Shown here in pieces: positions 7,777-16,681 of a stretch of 64,000 bases of DNA. This DNA comes from Rhizobium sp. Root1334 (lineage in GTDB: Bacteria; Pseudomonadota; Alphaproteobacteria; Rhizobiales; Rhizobiaceae), in the NCBI RefSeq assembly GCF_001426665.1, contig NZ_LMEY01000029.1:384654-448653 (forward strand), read 5' to 3'. Made by a program: the position numbers and the translations under genes. The notes beneath the pieces were generated by a model. The model saw nothing but the letters and a program-made list of their open reading frames with translations, did no database searches and was not told the origin of the DNA. The number at the start of each line of letters is the position of its first letter. The first letter of the stretch is position 1.

Positions 7777-8457
7777 ACCGGTTTTCCTCTTATCGGCTGA
7801 TCGGACGGCAGCAAGAAACATCCCCGGGCGGTGTCCGCCGTGGTTTTGAAAACATGCACTCAATCGGACGGGGCACTGGAAACCGTCTCTAATGAGTTAA
7901 TATAATTGACGCCTTCCAGCGCCCCGTTTGGCGTTCTCTCGGGAGCTCTCCTCCCTACAGACCCCGACTGCAGATTCTCTGACCCGGGACGATCGACGCG
8001 ACATAGATTTCCGGTTCCGGCGTTCAGCATCACGGTTCCGGTACATCACGCTCCTCATCCCGGCATGCGTGCCACACAGGCACACCCGCCCCAGAAGGAC
8101 AGGGGGAATCCATTTTCCGGGGGCTCTCCTTCCGGTCCGCCTGACGTTCGCCCGGCATGCGTGCCACACAGGCACACCCGCCCCAGAAGGACAGGGGGAA
8201 TCCATTTTCCGGGGGCTCTCCTTCCGGTCCGCCTGACGTTCGCAGCCTCCTTGCGAGAGACGGCGAAGCTTCACGTGGAGCGCCAGCCCTGCCTCGCCGC
8301 AAACGCCTTGCGGTGTATCCGTGACAGAACCCCATGATCATGACACGGTTTTTCAAAGCGGGGATTTTGGAGGAAGACGATTCCGATAAAACTGTTCGAT
8401 TTCAACGCGCGGACATGTAGCATCGCGTTTGAACGTCCACGCCAGAAGGGGAAAACC
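7777..8457. other. 681-bp gene-free region
   Basis: No convincing gene on either strand between the hypothetical protein start (7776) and the DoxX gene (8458). Overlapping short frames exist on both strands but change frame across a repeated segment and lack consistent ribosome-binding sites. The main content is the 92-bp tandem duplication at 8059-8242. Confidence 0.6.
8059..8242. repeat. Perfect 92-bp tandem direct duplication
   Basis: Two identical copies, 8059-8150 and 8151-8242, adjacent with no spacer. Each copy begins CCCGGCATGCGTGCC and ends GCCTGACGTTCG. Each contains an imperfect hairpin (GCGTGCC, ACACA, GGCACAC) and runs of C and G that could form further structure. 92 is not a multiple of three, so a reading frame through both copies shifts frame, which argues against coding. 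On the minus strand each copy has AAGGAG followed by an ATG 12 bases later. Confidence 0.95.
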
Positions 8458-8910
8458 ATGCTTTTGAGAATGGAAGCCAAACTTGCCGGTGTCTGCACGC
8501 CGGTTTTCACCAGCCATCCAATCCGCTGGCTGGGGCTTTTGGCACTTTGTTCAATCTTCATCCTGAGCGGCGTGACCAAGCTCATGGACTTCAACGCCGC
8601 TGTCGCCGAGATGGAGCGATACGCGCTTTTACCGGCCAGGCCGATTGCCGCCGTGGTCATCCTCTTCCAGCTGAGCGCTTCGGTCATGGTCATCAGCGGT
8701 TTCATGCGGTGGATCGGCGCTCTGTCTCTGGCCCTGTTTACAGTGGCTGCCACATTCATTGCGCTGCGCTTCTGGGAAATGCCGATGGGACAGGAGCGTT
8801 TCATGGCGATGAACTTCTTCTTTGAACATCTCGGGCTGGCCGGAGCCTTTCTTCTTGTCGCCTGGTACGATCTGCACAAATGGCGCCGGGGCGAAAAGGA
8901 CTGGAGCTGA
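8458..8910 (+). CDS. DoxX family membrane protein
   Basis: 150-aa integral membrane protein with four predicted helices (residues about 22-42, 62-80, 84-106, 120-140) and the DoxX-type beginning HPIRWLGLLALCSIFILSGVTKLMDF. DoxX-family proteins are inner-membrane proteins linked to redox or respiratory functions in a few organisms; most are uncharacterised. An AAGGGGAAAACC stretch precedes the ATG. The neighbouring hydrolase gene (9020) is on the same strand 109 bp downstream and may be cotranscribed. Confidence 0.82.
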   Translation: MLLRMEAKLAGVCTPVFTSHPIRWLGLLALCSIFILSGVTKLMDFNAAVAEMERYALLPARPIAAVVILFQLSASVMVISGFMRWIGALSLALFTVAATFIALRFWEMPMGQERFMAMNFFFEHLGLAGAFLLVAWYDLHKWRRGEKDWS

Positions 8911-9019
8911 TCTGCAAATCCCTGCTTACTTGCTAATTTTATGATATTGCCGCCGGCATGAACGACAGGCATTCTGCTGCCGTGCCTTTCACCCCGTCCT
9001 CCCAGAAGGAAATACACGA

Positions 9020-9850
9020 ATGAGCAGCATCACCACAAACGACGGAACGGAAATCTTCTACAAGGACTGGGGGCCGCGCGACGCCCAGCCGATCGTCTTC
9101 CATCACGGCTGGCCACTCAGTGCTGACGACTGGGACAATCAGATGCTCTATTTTCTGGCGCAGGGGTTCCGCGTCATCGCGCATGACCGGCGCGGCCATG
9201 GGCGCTCGACGCAAACATCGACCGGCCACGAAATGGATACCTATGCTGCCGACGTAGCAGCACTTGCCGATGCGCTCGACCTCAAGAACGCTTTCCATGT
9301 CGGACACTCCACCGGCGGCGGGGAGGTCGTCCACTATGTGGCGCGCGCCAAGCCGGGCCGCGTCGGAAAGGCTGTCATCGTCGGCGCCGTACCGCCCGTC
9401 ATGGTGAAATCCGAGAAAAACCCCGGCGGATTGCCGATCGACGTCTTCGACGGCCTGCGCAGCGCGCTGGTGGCAAATCGCGCCCAGTTCTTCATCGATG
9501 TGCCAACCGGCCCGTTCTACGGCTTCAACCGCCCAGGCGCCAAGGTTTCCCAAGGGCTGATCGACAACTGGTGGCGGCAGGGAATGATGGGCGCTGCCAA
9601 TGCCCATTACGAGTGCATCAAGGCCTTTTCCGAGACCGATTTCACCGAGGACCTCAAGAAGATCGACGTTCCGGTGCTTGTGCTGCACGGAACCGACGAC
9701 CAGATCGTTCCTTATGACGACTCTGCCCCGCTCTCGGCAAAACTGCTGAAGAACGGAACGCTGAAGAGCTATGACGGGCTTCCGCACGGCATGCTCTCGA
9801 CCCATCCGGAGATTGTCAATCCGGATATGCTGGCGTTTTTCAAGGGGTAA
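9020..9850 (+). CDS. Alpha/beta hydrolase, non-heme chloroperoxidase-like
   Basis: 276-aa alpha/beta hydrolase of the cofactor-free haloperoxidase/arylesterase group. The nucleophile elbow is GHSTGG with Ser97. The oxyanion segment HHGWPLSADDW (about residues 28-38) and DRRGHGRS are typical, the acid is probably in HGTDDQIVP, and the catalytic His is in GLPHGML near the C-terminus. No signal peptide, so cytosolic. In this family peroxidase activity is usually secondary to esterase or lactonase activity; the natural substrate is unknown. Confidence 0.85.
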   Translation: MSSITTNDGTEIFYKDWGPRDAQPIVFHHGWPLSADDWDNQMLYFLAQGFRVIAHDRRGHGRSTQTSTGHEMDTYAADVAALADALDLKNAFHVGHSTGGGEVVHYVARAKPGRVGKAVIVGAVPPVMVKSEKNPGGLPIDVFDGLRSALVANRAQFFIDVPTGPFYGFNRPGAKVSQGLIDNWWRQGMMGAANAHYECIKAFSETDFTEDLKKIDVPVLVLHGTDDQIVPYDDSAPLSAKLLKNGTLKSYDGLPHGMLSTHPEIVNPDMLAFFKG

Positions 9851-9870
9851 GAGCACTGGCGGCATATCAG

Positions 9871-9923
9871 CCCCTCATCCGCCCTGTTGGGCACCTTCTC
9901 CCCGTTTTGACGGGGAGAAGGGA
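9871..9923. repeat. Rhizobial intergenic repeat-type element with hairpin
   Basis: CCCCTCATCCGCC followed by a perfect hairpin CCTTCTCCCCG (9894-9904), TTTTGA, CGGGGAGAAGG. The 'CCTCATCC...CCTTCTCCCC...GGGGAGAAGG' pattern recurs at 36838-36966 in this window and resembles dispersed intergenic repeats common in Rhizobiaceae. It may act as a terminator after the hydrolase gene. Confidence 0.7.
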
Positions 9924-9993
9924 CAAGCCGCACTAAAAATCCGGCTACAGGGACAGCCGGGCTTTCAAGAAAAACGTCAGAAACAGCGGGCGC

Positions 9994-10170
9994 TTATTCG
10001 CAGACACGGACCTTCTTGACGATCAGATTGCCGTCATAATCGTAGGTTCTGACCTTCTTGACGTGGCAATAGGGCCGGCAGTCGTCGCTGTAATAGCCAG
10101 CCTGCGAGGGGACTGCGAAAGAAGCGGCGGCAATGACGGCAACGGCGGCGGTCAGAACGAACTTGCGCAT
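9994..10170 (-). CDS. Small secreted Cys-containing protein
   Basis: 58-aa protein with a clear signal peptide (MRKFVLTAAVAVIAAASFAV, cleavage after PSQA) leaving a mature peptide of about 35 residues rich in Tyr, Lys and Asp, with three Cys (CRPYC and a near-terminal Cys). The ATG at 10170 has a good AAGGAGAGA site. The same short-exported-peptide plan is common in Rhizobiaceae, without a known function. No partner gene is evident. Confidence 0.65.
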   Translation of the reverse strand: MRKFVLTAAVAVIAAASFAVPSQAGYYSDDCRPYCHVKKVRTYDYDGNLIVKKVRVCE

Positions 10171-10552
10171 GCGGGGTCTCTCCTTGAGATCGTGTGGATG
10201 AGCTTCCCTCATCCCGTGACAGGACAATCCCACAGGCCGGATACCGGCGCTGTTCCGGATGGAACAGGATCCCCTTATCTTCGCGGCCTGCCATCAAACA
10301 GAAGCAAGTCCAGCGTGCGCCGCAGGATGACGGTTATGGAGTAGATGAGTTTGCGCATTGGTTGTTCCATCGGCAAGACCGGAGAGATATCCGGCCGATG
10401 GAGAATCCCACAGCTGCGCAAGGCCATTCGTTCCGGCGGGAACTGACATTTCGCGCACAATTCTTTCCAAAACTGCATTTTCCTTGAACGGAAGTTGCGT
10501 TAAGAACGCGCCAACATCTGACACGCCCACCCTTCGATATGAGGAATGCCCC
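10171..10552. other. 382-bp intergenic region upstream of leuB
   Basis: No gene is supported here. It must hold the promoter of the small secreted protein (minus) and of leuB (plus). An inverted repeat CTGTTCC-GGAT-GGAACAG lies at 10250-10267. A 31-67 aa minus-strand frame (10275-10478) is visible but lacks a good ribosome-binding site. Confidence 0.5.
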
Positions 10553-11665
10553 ATGACAGTGCGCAATCTTTTCCTTCTGCCCGGCGACGGTATCGGCCCG
10601 GAAGCCATGGCGGAAGTCCGCAAAATCATCGCCTACATGAACGCCGAAATGGCCGGTGGCTTCACGACCGACGAAGGTCTGGTCGGCGGATCGGCCTATG
10701 ACGCACATGGTGCTGCGATTTCCGACGCCGACATGGCAAAGGCAATGGCGGCGGATGCCGTCCTGTTTGGTGCCGTCGGCGGCCCGAAATGGGATGACGT
10801 GCCCTACGACGTGCGCCCGGAAGCCGGCCTCCTGCGCCTGCGCAAGGACATGCAGCTGTTTGCAAACCTGCGCCCGGCGATCTGCTATCCGGCGCTCTCC
10901 GATGCTTCATCGCTGAAGCCGGAACTGGTCGAAGGCCTCGACATCCTGATCGTGCGCGAACTGACTGGCGGCGTCTATTTCGGCGAGCCGAAGGAGATCA
11001 TCGATCTCGGCAATGGCCAGAAGCGCGGCATCGACACGCAGGTCTACGATACCTACGAGATCGAGCGCATTGCCGGCGTCGCCTTCGAACTGGCTCGCAC
11101 CCGCGGCAACCGCGTCTGCTCGATGGAAAAGCGCAATGTCATGAAGTCGGGCGTGTTGTGGAACCAGGTGGTGACGGCAACGCACAAGGCAAAATATTCC
11201 GACGTCGCGCTCGATCACATGCTGGCCGATGCCGGCGGCATGCAGCTCGTTCGTGCGCCTAAGCAGTTCGACGTCATCGTTACCGACAACCTGTTCGGCG
11301 ACATGCTGTCCGACGTTGCAGCCATGCTGACCGGTTCGCTCGGCATGCTGCCGTCCGCCTCGCTCGGCGCACCGGACGCCAAGACCGGCAAGCGCAAGGC
11401 GCTCTACGAGCCCGTGCACGGCTCGGCCCCGGACATTGCCGGCAAGGGCATTGCCAACCCGATCGCGATGATCGCCTCGTTCGCCATGTGCCTGCGCTAC
11501 TCCTTCAACCTCGTGAAGGAAGCCGACAACCTGGAAAAGGCGATCGCCAACGTTCTCGACAAGGGTATCCGCACCGGCGATATCATGGCCGACGGCGCTC
11601 GCAACGTTGGCACCGTCGAAATGGGCGATGCGATCCTTGCCGAGTTCAAGGCGCTTTCGGCTTAA
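10553..11665 (+). CDS. leuB: 3-isopropylmalate dehydrogenase
   Basis: 370-aa NAD-dependent decarboxylating dehydrogenase of leucine biosynthesis (3-isopropylmalate to 2-oxoisocaproate). Landmarks are LLPGDGIGPE near the start, RLRKDMQLFANLRPA with substrate-binding Arg residues, the VRELTGGVYFGEP loop, and VTDNLFGDMLSDVAAMLTGSLGMLPSASLG with metal-binding Asp residues. Length is normal. I chose the ATG at 10553; the longer open frame from 10358 is intergenic. It lies in the same direction as leuD but 3.6 kb away. A strong terminator follows at 11691. Confidence 0.97.
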   Translation: MTVRNLFLLPGDGIGPEAMAEVRKIIAYMNAEMAGGFTTDEGLVGGSAYDAHGAAISDADMAKAMAADAVLFGAVGGPKWDDVPYDVRPEAGLLRLRKDMQLFANLRPAICYPALSDASSLKPELVEGLDILIVRELTGGVYFGEPKEIIDLGNGQKRGIDTQVYDTYEIERIAGVAFELARTRGNRVCSMEKRNVMKSGVLWNQVVTATHKAKYSDVALDHMLADAGGMQLVRAPKQFDVIVTDNLFGDMLSDVAAMLTGSLGMLPSASLGAPDAKTGKRKALYEPVHGSAPDIAGKGIANPIAMIASFAMCLRYSFNLVKEADNLEKAIANVLDKGIRTGDIMADGARNVGTVEMGDAILAEFKALSA

Positions 11666-11690
11666 ATTTTGCCAGACTGACAGTATTGGA

Positions 11691-11726
11691 CGGCATCCGG
11701 ATTACGATCCGGATGCCGTTTTTGTT
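11691..11726 (+). terminator. Rho-independent terminator of leuB
   Basis: CGGCATCCGG (11691-11700), eight bases, CCGGATGCCG (11709-11718), then TTTTTGTTT. Perfect 10-bp stem with a T-run, 25 bp after the leuB stop. Confidence 0.9.
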
Positions 11727-11891
11727 TGGATGGGGTTGAATCCGCTCCCCAGACTCACAAGTTTGCTCAGATAGCCATTTCAGGCCGCGTCAGAGAGTCC
11801 TCTGCAGCGCAGACGCGCCGCAACTGGATCCCCGCCACAAGGGCAGGGATGACGGAGGAAAGAAGGGGCGCCATGCCAAGAAAGCACCTCC

Positions 11892-12587
11892 ATGAACCGA
11901 CCACTCTCCTCGTCTCTCTGGCTGTTGATGGCGGCAGCCCTGCTGGTTGTGGCGCTGCTTCCCTTTGACGGCATGATCTCGCAGACGGCGCAGGCGCTGC
12001 CGGGCGGGGTGGTTGCCTTCAACAAGCGGATCACCGATTTCGGTACGTTTGCCTGGATGATCTACGGCTCCGGCTCGATCGTCATCGTTGCCTATATCCT
12101 CCACCGGATATCGCGCAGCGACGGGTTTTCCTCGAAGACGAAGACCGGTTGGCGGTTGGCGCTATATTTCCTTGTAACGATCGGCAGCGCCAGCATCGTC
12201 GTGCATCTGGCGAAGCTGGTGATCGGCCGGGCGCGACCCGAATTGTTCGCCGAATATGGCGCTCACAGCATCTCGTTCTTCTCCGGCCATGACTGGGTGT
12301 TCCAGAGTTTTCCGTCCGGCCATTCCGCCGCCGTCGGCTCGTTTTTCGGCGCATTCTCGATGCTTGCCCCCCGGCTGCGCATCCCGTTTGCGCTTGGCGC
12401 TTTGGCCATCGGTATCAGCCGCATCATCGTCGGCGCGCACTATCCAAGCGACGTGGCGGCCGGGCTTTTGGTGGGATTGTGGACGGCGCTGATGACTGCC
12501 TTCTTCTTCGCCCGGCAAAACTGGCTGTTCCGGCTGGATGAGGCCGGCTGGCCCCGGCCGAAGAACAGTTTTCAGCCTTCGAAATGA
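11892..12587 (+). CDS. PAP2-family membrane phosphatase
   Basis: 231-aa integral membrane phosphatase of the PAP2 type, acting on lipid phosphates or pyrophosphates at the periplasmic face. The three-part active-site signature is present: KLVIGRARP (about residues 111-119), PSGHSA (about 142-147) and SRIIVGAHYPSDV (about 176-188), with about six hydrophobic segments. Substrate (phosphatidylglycerophosphate, undecaprenyl pyrophosphate or lipid A) cannot be told. A plausible start is the ATG at 11892. A terminator follows. Confidence 0.87.
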   Translation: MNRPLSSSLWLLMAAALLVVALLPFDGMISQTAQALPGGVVAFNKRITDFGTFAWMIYGSGSIVIVAYILHRISRSDGFSSKTKTGWRLALYFLVTIGSASIVVHLAKLVIGRARPELFAEYGAHSISFFSGHDWVFQSFPSGHSAAVGSFFGAFSMLAPRLRIPFALGALAIGISRIIVGAHYPSDVAAGLLVGLWTALMTAFFFARQNWLFRLDEAGWPRPKNSFQPSK

Positions 12588-12607
12588 CGGCTAAAGCTCA
12601 ATGAAAA

Positions 12608-12638
12608 AGCCCGGCGCAAGGGGCTGCGCCGGGCTTTT
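12608..12638. terminator. Bidirectional terminator between convergent genes
   Basis: AGCCCGGCGCA (12608-12618), AGGGGC, TGCGCCGGGCT (12625-12635) followed by TTT. On the other strand the stem is followed by TTTTT. It separates the PAP2 gene from the convergent symporter gene. Confidence 0.88.
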
Positions 12639-12659
12639 CCGTGTCGATATCGGCCTGGA

Positions 12660-14546
12660 TCAATCCATGGCGTGAATATCGCGATCCTTGGTTTCGGGCA
12701 GGAACAGCATGCCGATCACCAGCGTGATGCCTGCGAATATGATCGGGTACCAGAGACCATAGTAGATATCGCCCTGGGCAGCGCTCATCGCGAAGGCCGT
12801 TGCCGGAAGCAGACCACCGAACCAGCCGTTACCGATATGGTAGGGCAGGGACATGCCGGTGTAGCGGATGCGGGTCGGGAAGAGTTCGACCAGCAGCGCT
12901 GCGATCGGGCCATAGACCATGGTCACATAGATGACCAGCACGGTGAGCACGGCGATGACGGTCAGCCAGCTGACACGGGCCGGATCGGCGACCATGGAGA
13001 AGGAGCCGCCCTTGTCGATGGTGTAAACAGGCATTTCGGTGACGCCGGCAGCTTCTTCCGCCGTCAAGAGCTTGGCCGCAACCAGCTGTTCGCCGGTCAT
13101 GGATGCCTTGTCGCCGCCGCGAACGGCTGCGGCATCAAGCGCCAGTTCAGGATTGGCGGCAACGAAGCCGTCCAGCTTGCTTTCCGGAACCTTGGCGGCG
13201 CCACGAACGAGCGGATAACCGGCATCGTGAAGCGCGATGTTGATCTGCTTTTCGAAGGCGGAACCGGATGCCTTGGCCTTGTCGCCAGCGGCAATTGCGT
13301 CATAGCTGGTGACCGTTTCTTCACCGATCTTCACCGTTGCCGGCGAACCCGCCGGGCCGGGAACGACGTCATACGGAACCGAGTTGCGGGTCAGGAACGA
13401 CGTGGCGATATCGCAGGATGTGGTGAACTTTGCCGTGCCAGTCGGATTGAACTGGAACTTGCAGTCATCCGGAGCGGCCGTGACCGTTGCGCGGACCGTT
13501 TCCTGTGCTTCGGCCAAAGCCGGGTTACCGGCCCAGGTCAGGGCCTTGAACAGCGGGAAGTAGGTGAGCATGGCGAGAAGCAGGCCGGCCATGATGATCG
13601 GCTTGCGGCCGATCTTGTCGGACAGCCAGCCGAAGAAGACGAAGAAGCCGGTGCCGATCAACAGCGAGCAGGCGACCATGATATTTGCTGCCTGGCCATC
13701 AACCTTGAGGATGTTCTGCAGGAAGAACAGCGCGTAGAACTGGCCGGAATACCAGACGACGGCCTGGCCGACGACGGCACCGAACAGCGCCAGAAGCGCG
13801 ATCTTGGCATTTCTCCACTGGCCGAAAGCTTCCGTCAGCGGTGCCTTGGAGCCCTTGCCTTCTTCCTTCATCTTCTTGAAGGCCGGAGATTCATTCATCT
13901 TCATGCGGATCCAGACGGATACGCCGAGCAGGAGGCAGGAGAGCAGGAACGGAATGCGCCAGCCCCAGGCTGCGAAGGCTTCCTTGCCGAGCAGCATCTG
14001 CACGCCGACGATCACCACCAGCGACAGGAACAGACCGAGCGTTGCCGTCGTCTGGATCCAGGAGGTGAAATATCCGCGTTTGCCCTGTGGCGCGTGTTCG
14101 GCCACATAGGTGGCAGCACCGCCATATTCGCCGCCGAGCGCCAGGCCCTGCAGCATGCGCAGAATGATGAGCAGGATCGGAGCAGCAATACCGATCGACG
14201 CGGCACCGGGCAGGATGCCGACCAGGAATGTCGACAGGCCCATGATCACAATGGTGACGAGGAAGGTATATTTACGCCCGACGAGATCGCCGAGACGGCC
14301 GAATACCAGCGCGCCGAACGGACGCACGAGGAAGCCCGCCGCAAAGGCAAGCAGGGCGAAGATGTTACGGGTGGTTTCAGGATATTGGGAAAAGAAGGTT
14401 GCGCCGATATAGACGGCCAGCGAACCGTAGAGATAGAAATCGTACCACTCGAAGATCGTACCGAGCGAAGAGGCGAAAATCACCTTCTTCTGCTCGCCCG
14501 TCATCGGTGCGCTTTTTGCACCGGACGCTGCTGCGACATCTGCCAT
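12660..14546 (-). CDS. MFS transporter, MHS (metabolite:H+ symporter) type, with large insert
   Basis: 628-aa major facilitator of the metabolite:H+ symporter type (relatives carry sugars, shikimate, proline/betaine or dicarboxylates). N-terminal signature SSLGTIFEWYDFYLYGSL (about residues 26-43). MFS motif A occurs twice (GRLGDLVGRK at 83-92; GWLSDKIGRK at 306-315). Residues about 340-525 are a long soluble, Ala/Asp-rich insert, with two Cys in its first part, between helices of the C-terminal half. This explains the excess over the usual 430-450 aa. The insert is in frame with uniform codon use, so it is a real domain rather than a read-through. Substrate unknown. Confidence 0.88.
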   Translation of the reverse strand: MADVAAASGAKSAPMTGEQKKVIFASSLGTIFEWYDFYLYGSLAVYIGATFFSQYPETTRNIFALLAFAAGFLVRPFGALVFGRLGDLVGRKYTFLVTIVIMGLSTFLVGILPGAASIGIAAPILLIILRMLQGLALGGEYGGAATYVAEHAPQGKRGYFTSWIQTTATLGLFLSLVVIVGVQMLLGKEAFAAWGWRIPFLLSCLLLGVSVWIRMKMNESPAFKKMKEEGKGSKAPLTEAFGQWRNAKIALLALFGAVVGQAVVWYSGQFYALFFLQNILKVDGQAANIMVACSLLIGTGFFVFFGWLSDKIGRKPIIMAGLLLAMLTYFPLFKALTWAGNPALAEAQETVRATVTAAPDDCKFQFNPTGTAKFTTSCDIATSFLTRNSVPYDVVPGPAGSPATVKIGEETVTSYDAIAAGDKAKASGSAFEKQINIALHDAGYPLVRGAAKVPESKLDGFVAANPELALDAAAVRGGDKASMTGEQLVAAKLLTAEEAAGVTEMPVYTIDKGGSFSMVADPARVSWLTVIAVLTVLVIYVTMVYGPIAALLVELFPTRIRYTGMSLPYHIGNGWFGGLLPATAFAMSAAQGDIYYGLWYPIIFAGITLVIGMLFLPETKDRDIHAMD

Positions 14547-14706
14547 TTCGTTTGTCCTCCACTCAAAAACGGCTTTGTGCGCACCCTTGAATGCTTCGGA
14601 ATCCTCCCTGATACCGAAGCGGAATGCGCCATGAGACCAAAATGGCAGAAAACACCCTGGGGTGGCAGAGCGGCTTTGGGATTATGACTTTAGTCGAATG
14701 CGGCGA

Positions 14707-15987
14707 TCAGGCGCGGAGCGCTGCGGCCGGGGATTGGCGATAGGCGAGAAGCGCCGGTGCAAGCGCAAGCATGGCGGAGAATAGCACGATGGCTGCCACG
14801 CTCTTCAGATCGTCACGGATGAAACCAACCGGCAGAACAATGCCGCTTTCACCCGAAAACATCGCCGACAGCAGGATCGCGGCACCGTAACCGATGGCAA
14901 AGCCGAAGAGAATGCCAAGCGCGATCAGGATGAAAAGTTCCAGCCAGACGATCGCAAGAACAGCCGATTGCGGCGCGCCAAAGGCTCTGAGCGCGCCGAT
15001 CTGCCGGCGCCGCTGGCCGATATGCATGACTGTGACCATCAGGACGGCGGCAGCGACAAGGATCTGCGCCCCGACGGCAACGGCCGACAGAACCCGTTTG
15101 GCATCGCCAAGCGTCGCGTAGAGATTGGTCAGCACCTCGCCTGGAAACACCGCAAGGGTGCCGTTGCCGCGATAATCCTGCCGCAACTTGTAGGCGTCGG
15201 CGATGGTTTTTGGCTTGACGAGAATGGCAGGAAGACCGGGTGCCTCCGCCGTCCAGTTTTCATCAAGGGGAGCATCCGGGTCGACATGACCATGCCCGTG
15301 ACCACCGGCGTGATCCTCATGACCGGGCTCTTCCGCATTATGAGCCTCGCCCGCTTCGGCAGCGTGATCGTGCTCATCCGCGTGTCCGCCCATTCCGTGC
15401 AGGCTCCAGACCGACTGGATCGGCACCAGGATCGCCCGGTCCCAGGACGTACCGGTTGCCGCCATCCGGCCGGTGATCCGATAGGCAAGTTCGGTGTGGG
15501 TTTCACCGCCGAGTGCGGCAAGTCCGTGGGTCGGCTTGACCTCATAACCGAGCGGCAGCGTCACCGCCGCGCCGATGACGGCTTCGCCTGCCTTGGAAAA
15601 TACCCGGCCCTCCTTGAGTGCCGACAAATTGGTGGTGAGCGCGGTGGACGTGCCGACGATCGGATAGCCGGAGAAGGAATCGCCGAAGCCGACGGGCGCT
15701 GCCCAGGCAACGCGCGGATCGGCCGCAAGCTTGCCCAGCACATTGCCCGGCATCAGGGGCAGGGGAGAGGGCTGCAGGAAGACGGAGGAAAGCAGCAGTT
15801 GCGTTTCGCTGCCCGGCGCACCGACCACAAGGTCGAACCGGTCGGCGGCGCGGGCGCTGCCGAGCCTGAGCGCCCTTTCCTGTAGCGTGACAGCGACGCC
15901 AAGCGCGGTGGCAAAGGCGATTAGAAGCACGACGACCAGCGAACCGGCCCAGAGACGGCGCAGATCGGCAAAAATGAAACGGGTCAC
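14707..15987 (-). CDS. ABC transporter permease, FtsX/MacB-like, with His-rich loop
   Basis: 426-aa permease with one N-terminal helix (about 10-35), a large periplasmic domain and three C-terminal helices (about 310-335, 350-380, 395-420), the FtsX/MacB arrangement. Residues 202-234 form a loop with nine His plus many Asp/Glu (GHADEHDH, GHEDHAGGHGHGH), typical of zinc or other transition-metal binding. Its ATG overlaps the stop of the ATPase gene (ATGA). With the upstream ATPase and the CPFC-containing secreted protein it matches the layout of zinc-responsive ABC gene sets such as Pseudomonas PA4064-PA4066 and Vibrio zrg. That functional link is inference. Confidence 0.83.
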   Translation of the reverse strand: MTRFIFADLRRLWAGSLVVVLLIAFATALGVAVTLQERALRLGSARAADRFDLVVGAPGSETQLLLSSVFLQPSPLPLMPGNVLGKLAADPRVAWAAPVGFGDSFSGYPIVGTSTALTTNLSALKEGRVFSKAGEAVIGAAVTLPLGYEVKPTHGLAALGGETHTELAYRITGRMAATGTSWDRAILVPIQSVWSLHGMGGHADEHDHAAEAGEAHNAEEPGHEDHAGGHGHGHVDPDAPLDENWTAEAPGLPAILVKPKTIADAYKLRQDYRGNGTLAVFPGEVLTNLYATLGDAKRVLSAVAVGAQILVAAAVLMVTVMHIGQRRRQIGALRAFGAPQSAVLAIVWLELFILIALGILFGFAIGYGAAILLSAMFSGESGIVLPVGFIRDDLKSVAAIVLFSAMLALAPALLAYRQSPAAALRA

Positions 15988-16676
15988 GCCGCCTTCTCCC
16001 GATGGGCGCGGTCCGAGGCGACCCGCCCGGCCGACAACGTGATACGGCGATCAAGCTGGCCCGTCAGGCGCGGATCGTGCGAGACGACAATCAGCGTACT
16101 CTCGTTGCTGACGGAAAGATCGATCAGCAGGCGGGAAACCGCATCGCCGCTTTCGCTATCGAGACTGGCCGTCGGCTCATCGGCGATCAGAACGCCGGGT
16201 TTGCGCAGCAGCGCCCGGGCAATCGCCACGCGCTGCATTTCACCGCGCGACATGGTCTCGATTTTCTGGTCGGCGCGACAAAGGCCGACCGCATAAAGCA
16301 GCATCAGCGCCCGGTCGGGATCGCCGGGTTTCATCGCACGCGATAGCCGGGCGGGCAGGAGGATGTTGTCGACCGCGCTTAGGCCTGGAAAGAGATGGAA
16401 GTCCTGCATGATCAGGCCGATATGCGCCCCACGCCAGCGATCGCGGCCGCGCTCGGACATTCCGGCAATATCGGCATCGCCCCAGCGGATGGAGCCGCCC
16501 GTTGCACAACGCTCAAGCCCGGTGAGGACATTCACCAGCGTACTCTTGCCCGAACCCGAGGCGCCGGTGACCGCAATACGGCTACCGGCTGTAATAGACA
16601 AAGAGGGGATATCAAGCACAGGGGAAAGGAGGCCGGGATAAGAAACGGAAATCCGGCTAAGCTCTAGCGATAACAT
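15984..16676 (-). CDS. ABC transporter ATP-binding protein (LolD/MacB type)
   Basis: 230-aa nucleotide-binding domain. Walker A is GASGSGKSTL (about residues 38-47), the signature is SRGEMQRVAIARAL (about 144-157) and Walker B is VLIADEPTASLDSES. The C-loop reads MSRGEMQ rather than LSGGQQQ, as in several LolD/FtsE-like proteins. It is cotranscribed between the CPFC protein gene (5 bp upstream) and the permease (4-bp overlap) and would energise that permease at the inner membrane. Confidence 0.9.
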   Translation of the reverse strand: MLSLELSRISVSYPGLLSPVLDIPSLSITAGSRIAVTGASGSGKSTLVNVLTGLERCATGGSIRWGDADIAGMSERGRDRWRGAHIGLIMQDFHLFPGLSAVDNILLPARLSRAMKPGDPDRALMLLYAVGLCRADQKIETMSRGEMQRVAIARALLRKPGVLIADEPTASLDSESGDAVSRLLIDLSVSNESTLIVVSHDPRLTGQLDRRITLSAGRVASDRAHREKAA

Positions 16677-16681
16677 CAGGA

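Noticed and set aside
7897..8356. Several overlapping short ORFs on both strands through the 92-bp duplication, including a repeated MDSPCPSGAGVPVWHAC peptide
   Set aside because: The 92-bp period shifts the frame between copies and the spacing from AAGGAG to ATG is too long; treated as non-coding.
10275..10478. Minus-strand ORF of 67 aa (or 31 aa from the inner Met) upstream of leuB
   Set aside because: No ribosome-binding site, no recognisable family, and it overlaps the likely leuB promoter; the inner MRKLIYSITVILRR stretch is the only coding-like part.
12672..14687. Plus-strand open frame of 671 aa opposite the MHS symporter
   Set aside because: Antisense shadow; composition (His/Arg/Gln rich) and lack of motifs are typical of reversed membrane-protein codons.
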